Positions 58,360-64,000 of a stretch of 64,000 nt of DNA are shown here, in pieces. The notes under the pieces were generated by a model. It was not told the origin of the DNA, did not search any database, and was given only the letters and a program-made list of their open reading frames with translations. The stretch comes from Vigna angularis (Eukaryota > Streptophyta > Magnoliopsida > Fabales > Fabaceae), in the NCBI RefSeq assembly GCF_016808095.1, contig NC_068975.1, forward strand, positions 37,904,001 through 37,968,000. Direction: 5' to 3'. Position numbers and translations under genes: made by a program. The number at the start of each line of letters is the position of its first letter. Position 1 is the stretch's first letter.

Positions 58360-60247
58360 TGCTTCTTCTTTTTTTTTATCCTTCAATATGTTGCTATCAA
58401 TGATCAACTTTTCTTCTCTCTGTATACAGATACTCAGAGACCACCCACCTGTGTCAATTTTATACATAAATATTGTATTTATATGCCAAAATGTTAAGCC
58501 AGCTTTTTCCTAGTTTGATGTACTTCAACTTCAGCAACTAAAGTTGCACCATAAATGTTTCTTTTTTCTTTTTACTTGCATTACTATCAGTATTTACTCT
58601 TACTTTTAAGCCATTATAGTTTGTTTTCTGGTTTCTGATTTCCATAATTATGTGGGTTTTGTTTCTTATAACATACCAGACATGTTAGTTTTAAGACATT
58701 GTTTCATTGTTGAGGAATATGTGCCGTGAGACATTGGTGGTGGCAAGGATGAAAGCTAAGAACAAGTACCAAAATTAAAATGATAATAGTTTTGGCAGCA
58801 AATATTAGTTAGACAATAACATTGTTGGAGAAATTTGAGAAGGTTGAGAAGATGAGTAAAGTATAATGATGAGGGTGGTGGGTGATTAGTGATTGGAGTA
58901 AGTATAATGAGAGAGAGTGTTGCATTGATGGTAGCTCTCATGATGAGAGGAGAGTGTGATGTCAAATGTGTAAAGGGGAAAAACTGCCACAACACAGCAG
59001 TAATTTGTAAGTTGGTGTAACTACCAACCAACTCAGGAAACAACTAAAGCTTTGTCTAATTAAGAGGCTGCACATGTTACCAGAAAAACAAAATGTAGAA
59101 GAAAATTTTGCGTTATTTAAACTTAAAAGCCATTCACCATTTTTTTTTTTAATTTAATACATTCTTGTATTTAAGACAAAGTATTAATTTTGATATCAAA
59201 TGTTGAAATTTTCACTAAACTTATCATTTCTAAAATATGAGTTGTTCATATAAAAGATTTTGACATTACTTTCAGCATAAAATTTTAAAAATCAATGTGT
59301 GTGAGTCTTTATTAAGCTATATATCACTAATTTTTTTCTTTTTAAGTGAATGTGTCAGATTCTTAATGCTTGATGTCTGTTTAGATTTAAATAAATCTTG
59401 TTTACATAGATTTTAAGGAGCATAAAGCTCGAAAATGATAAAGAAATTAAATATTAAACTTTACATGTCACTTATCTGTGAAAAATTGAGCACACCTTGG
59501 TTTTCTATTACATACATATTTTTAAATTATAATGAAATAAATAATTAAAATAGTACATATGAAATATAAAATAAATTATTTTATTAAAGACATGTTTCTG
59601 TATTATAAAATAATAATAATTAGGATAACAAATGATAAGATAATTTAGTTTAATATTTTATTATATGTATATATATAATAAATATTCAAATAAAAATATT
59701 GAAATAATAAATCAAATAAATTTAATTAATTTGAATTTTTATTTTTCCTAAAGTATTATGTAGCTCCATATATCTCCAATAAGAAATTGTACATTATTTA
59801 ATACAGCATTACCAGTAAAAAACTTAAATATCAATAAATTCATCTCTTAAGTATTACTTTGCAAATGAAACAAGTGAATTGATCTTTGGGTGAAAGAGTT
59901 TATAATTATTAAAACATAATGAAGAGTGTCCTGAAGTTTGTAATGTAACAGACAGAAAGGGACAAAGATAGGCGTAAATTGTTTTGCTGCAGAGGTTCAT
60001 AAGGCTGCGTATGTTACTAATGAATGAGCAAAGAATGGAATGTAACTTAACAAGTAACAATATACAAACATGATACCAAAAGAATACTAAAAGATGACAT
60101 GATTTCTCAGCGTTTTCACCATAAATTCTTAGAGTGGAATTGATCAGTAATTGTAACTGTAATTTTGAACAAGTAATGGTGTTAAACTGTAGAAGTTTAA
60201 TACAAGTAGGAGCATAGCAAAAGCAGAGGAATTGTTGTTGTTCATGG
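58360..60247. other. Intergenic DNA, convergent 3' ends
   Basis: Holds the 3' UTRs of the small membrane protein gene and of the MACPF gene, with AT-rich DNA between. No convincing gene or element is seen. Frames at 58,756-59,043 and 59,854-60,276 have no recognisable features beyond overlapping the MACPF 3' end. Confidence 0.5.
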
Positions 60248-63200
60248 CTAGAGGTCATCCAACATGTCTTCTTCATCTGGTAATATCATGGTCAACAAAG
60301 AATACTTAACACGGAGAGAAATTCTGCCCTTATCAACAACAAGCTTTGCTCCAGAGACAACCCAATAGCCAGGAGACTCTTGTGGTCCTCTGTTCATCTC
60401 ACTTGTGTCAACAAATTTCAGAAGCTTGGGAGCTTGGACCGGAACCGGAGGGCCGCCCGGATAGACGGCAGAATTTATATTAACATCCGAAGGGCGCGGA
60501 GGAGGCTTCTGAAATGTGGATGTGAAGTGTTGGCTGATTAAAGTTGATATCAGTCCTGACTTGGCTCCCAACTTGGGTGATCCCTCCCACTCCGGATGCT
60601 TCACTGCTTTAGCTCCCAACACCGTTGAGAATCTAAGTCTTAAGAACAGTATATTCTTTATGCCGTAATTCTCAACTTGCAATTGTGCTCCGGTTACTAT
60701 TGAAAGATCCTCTTCAGATTCCACAGGAGCTGTGCACACCTGAGAGAAATTCTTCCATTGAACCTTCTCGTAGAATCTCCTGTCGTATGACTTCCGCTGA
60801 AAGTTATCATTTGGATCATCTTCAAGCTGGAAGATTTTTGGAAGTGATGAAAGGTGTTGCAAATGGATGGCCAACCTATTGCTTTTCTTACCTTCAAGAT
60901 ACAGACGTAGACCAGTTACTGGCCTCTTACCTACATCAACCTATTATAACATGACAACAATTCCTGGCTTCAGCACAGAGATTATAAATCACAAATATAT
61001 GCTTTTTAAATAAAAAACTTCCTGTGTTTTTAACATGTGCCCAACCCAGGACCAAAGAACAAAGCTTCACCTGTGTGGTGTTAACATAAAGCTTTGGACC
61101 CATGAAGCTAAACTGTAAAGAAGATGAACTCCGTTGCCTCCGTTGTGGACCAAGTGGAAGATCACTGAATACAGGCGCCCACTGCCTTGGCAGCTGGAAT
61201 TCCAAGAATTGGTGGAGCTCTTGAATCGGTGGTTTATCTGCAAGATCCAATGTGTAACTAAACATTTTGAACTAGTAAAGATAATCTATGTGGAATAAAC
61301 CAAAATTGAAGACAAAACATTAAAAAAAGTGATCCATGAAAATTTAATTTTAAGACAAAAATTTAAGACATGGGCAGTGTAATGATGCATATGATTCACA
61401 AACAAGAATATGCTTTCTTATGTTTCACTAATTGGTATTGCATGTCAATGCCTAAACGCTATTAAGTCCTTATGAGAGCATCTATGCACTGGTAGGGCGG
61501 ATATTTTAAAGTATTTATGACAGTAGGTTAATTCAAAGCCAACTGAATTAAAATATAGAATGAAATAGAACTTCAACAAGCAAAGGAATTGAACGCTTCT
61601 ATTCTATTCCGATGACAAATCCTTTTCCTTCACAGCCAAGAGAATAAAATGTGCAATTCAAAAAATCATGACCATTTTTACGAGAATAGTTGCAAACTTC
61701 TTCACAGTATGGATTATTTACGAGAACCATATGACTATCCACGAGACAAGTGATGCTTTGCCCAGTTTTAATTTATAAAGGAAATACCACTCCAAATATG
61801 AGAAATTTTGAAAAATACATTCACTTTTATACTTTATATGTCTCTGGCGATCAATAGAATTTACAATATTCCTTGGGATTCGTTAATTCAGAACTTATTA
61901 TGCATTAGGCCAGACGATAATCAACATTCAATGAATATAAAGGACAGTCTAACAGCATGTAATGGGAAGTCTATAACCATCAAGATAAAGATCACAAGTA
62001 TTTTTGGTCATGCAAAAAAACCAGTTAAAAAGTAGAGAGCAGGCTGGTGGTCATTCTACGAGACAACTATCTACAATAGCTCAGTTGCAGTGAGAATACT
62101 TCCCTATGAATAAAAAACTTGCAAGCTAACTCAATTTTCAATAATTGCTTTAGTCTTGCAAAATGTTGGGCATCGGGGAACTTCACAAGTTATTCATAGT
62201 AAACCTTAAACCATAAAATTTTGCACCTCACCGAATCGCTCAGTCCACAACATAATGGACAACTGTTGCAATTAAATACCAAGAGGAAGTATTATTTAGA
62301 TAAAAAGTACGCAAAGAAAAATAAATTTGCTTACATCGTAAATAAAGGTTTATGGCATGGCTCAAGAATCCACTCCCTGGCACTCCATTCAATAGAGATG
62401 TAATTGGAATGAACGACATTGAGATCAAATCTGGCTCGTGCTGAACAGTTTGTAACCACTCGTTGTGGGATAGGTTTCTGTCATCACTCCCACCCCTCCT
62501 CTTGCAAATGCTTACAATATCCTGCCATAAAAAAAATAAGTACAATTGCTATGGTAAATATAAATATTAAAAATGTTTTCAAAGTTAAATATTTTAAGCA
62601 CACCTCCTTGTGTGAGTAAGAACTCGATGGACTGATATTGGCAAATGTTAGCCTCTGCTCCCTGATTCCAAACTGAAAAGAAGCAAAATTTATTACAAAC
62701 GGTCAAGTTTCAATCCAATATAGGAAAATAGAAAAATGCTTATTTCCAGAAAATATATATAGGTCTGTATCAATGGAAGACAGTATCAGACATGAGCGAT
62801 TCAAGATATTAAAATCGTCGGATTGCAGATTTACAAACCTCTAGACTCTCCCCTGACTTCTTCTCTCAATTAAGAAAGGTATAAAAATGTTGGAAATGTC
62901 ATATCAGCAAGAGATATGACTAAATTATAGTTTAAATGAAGGTGCAATCTACAATCCGATTTTATGAAAGTGAGTTAGACTTAAAGTCTATTTTTTAAGA
63001 TAGTATAACTTATCCTAGCAAGTTTGTTGTTACCACTATTAAGCCACTATCTAACCAACCACAAATATCTAGTTCTGAGTAAGGTTTAAAGTCCACTAGA
63101 CAAACCATATTTTGAAGTTTTCATAAAATAGCAGGATAAATACTGATCGGACCCTATGCTCAAAAAATTGTTCACAAACCTTGTCATTTGGGAAAACTTG

Positions 63201-64000
63201 ATCAGAAGCAATGGTATAGTGGCTATTGGCATCTAGAAACCTCCTATCTGCCATTTCTTTCAATTTTTTCTGAACATCAGCAGGTTGAAGAGTTGATGAG
63301 TGTTGCTGCTTCAAATATATTACATCTTTTCCCCCCATTTTCATACCAACAATTATATGAGTGCCAAAGGTATCAATAAACCTGAGAATTGTGAATAGTA
63401 ACAGTTAGCCAGAGTATCAAACCAAAAATACAGTAAAAAGAAAAGCGAGGTAATCCAAATAGAATTAAATAACTTTTAAGACAGCCAACTTATGTTGCTT
63501 ATCAACATAATTGAGCCATACAAACAAAGATAATATATCCAAATTAGTCCTAATTTGATTAGAAGATTACAACGTAGCACCATTTAAGAATATTTATATT
63601 ATAAATTAAAAGCAAATAAACATCAAAAACAAGAGAATAAATAGGCCAAAATAAGCTTTTATCACATAAATTAGGCTTATAATAGGCATACATCAACAAT
63701 GAACTTCTTATTGCTGTTATTTATAAGCCCAAGTCAAAATTTTCCATGAAAAGGACATTGATCAGCGAAGAAAAGTTCAAATAAAATTATGCACTCGTCA
63801 GCTTAACGAAATTGAATTTTTTAAAGAATATTCAGATATGCGACTGCATAATAACATGAATGTGTTTTTACAATTCACCTCATTTATGCAGCCATTCCCA
63901 GAATTTCATCTGCTTATCGTACAAGGTTGAAAATAGAAATGGCAAAATATATAATATTGGGGCATAAATAAAACAACAGAAATATATCGGAGAACTACTT
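60248..64000 (-). CDS. MACPF-domain protein (CAD1/NSL1 group, At4g24290-like), 5' end missing
   Basis: Five exons are visible on the minus strand: 63,381-63,180; 62,672-62,604; 62,521-62,335; 61,237-61,071; 60,940-60,248. They encode about 438 C-terminal residues. The signature FIDTFGTHIIVGMKMGGKDVI is the MACPF core motif. CKRRGGSDDRNLSHNEWLQ, ISMSFIPITSLLNGVPGSG and LRYKPPIQELHQFLEF follow. The C-terminal domain includes VNINSAVYPGGPP, PKLLKFVDTSEM and GPQESPGYWVVSGAK. Plant MACPF proteins such as CAD1 and NSL1 restrain salicylate-linked cell death. They belong to the perforin/complement fold, but membrane-pore activity in plants is not established. The N-terminal exons, including the start, lie beyond 64,000; the intron at 63,382-64,000 has no further exon I could confirm. 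Confidence 0.9.

Noticed and set aside
63840..63900. Possible further MACPF exon (minus strand, LYDKQMKFWEWLHK followed by a stop)
   Set aside because: It ends in a stop codon before any usable donor and does not resemble the MACPF region expected upstream of FIDTFGTH.

Overview
The window is plant nuclear DNA, almost certainly from a legume and probably a phaseoloid such as Vigna or Phaseolus. The AT-rich background, GT-AG introns of 80 bp to 2.3 kb and several LTR-type elements all point to a plant. The strongest lineage clue is a 12-exon gene on the minus strand at 21,997-27,755 whose product resembles the symbiotic nuclear ion channel POLLUX/DMI1 almost end to end. Genus-level placement is inference.

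Protein-coding genes, left to right: the 5' part of an unrecognised membrane protein (minus, cut by the left edge); a single-exon WEB-family coiled-coil protein (minus, 1,288-1,923); a CCDC47-like ER membrane protein (plus, 7,307-11,103); a glyoxalase I-fold protein (plus, 18,852-20,088); POLLUX/DMI1 (minus, 21,997-27,755); a YTH-domain m6A reader (plus, 38,219-43,306); a TruA-type pseudouridine synthase (plus, 45,624-48,573); a bromodomain protein (minus, 49,436-54,137); a small one-pass membrane protein (plus, 57,683-58,359); and the C-terminal two thirds of a MACPF-domain protein (minus, 60,248 to beyond the right edge). These are ordinary, independently transcribed housekeeping or signalling genes. 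I see no operon-like logic among them. All exon junctions were derived by hand from splice sites and reading-frame continuity.

Between the genes lies a dense mobile-element landscape. A 4.6-kb LTR retrotransposon at 12,980-17,587 has two LTRs that look identical, perfect 5-bp target duplications, and no gag-pol. Three solo-LTR-like elements of one long-LTR family lie at 4,118-6,778 (minus), 28,577-31,045 (plus) and 31,927-35,024 (plus); two of them have perfect 5-bp duplications. A short-TIR DNA element at 35,033-35,697 inserted directly beside the third. A foldback element (35,958-36,462) and a degenerate fragment resembling a Cassandra-type 5S-bearing TRIM (36,939-37,130) follow.

The most unusual signal is a short CpG-rich motif, AGCGTTCGTCC or AGCGTTCGGCC (and its complement). 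It is repeated dozens of times inside the long LTR family, and also in the internal region of the 4.6-kb element, whose LTRs are unrelated. In the third solo LTR about forty copies sit at nearly regular 20-30 bp spacing, like an array of binding sites. I cannot assign it a function.
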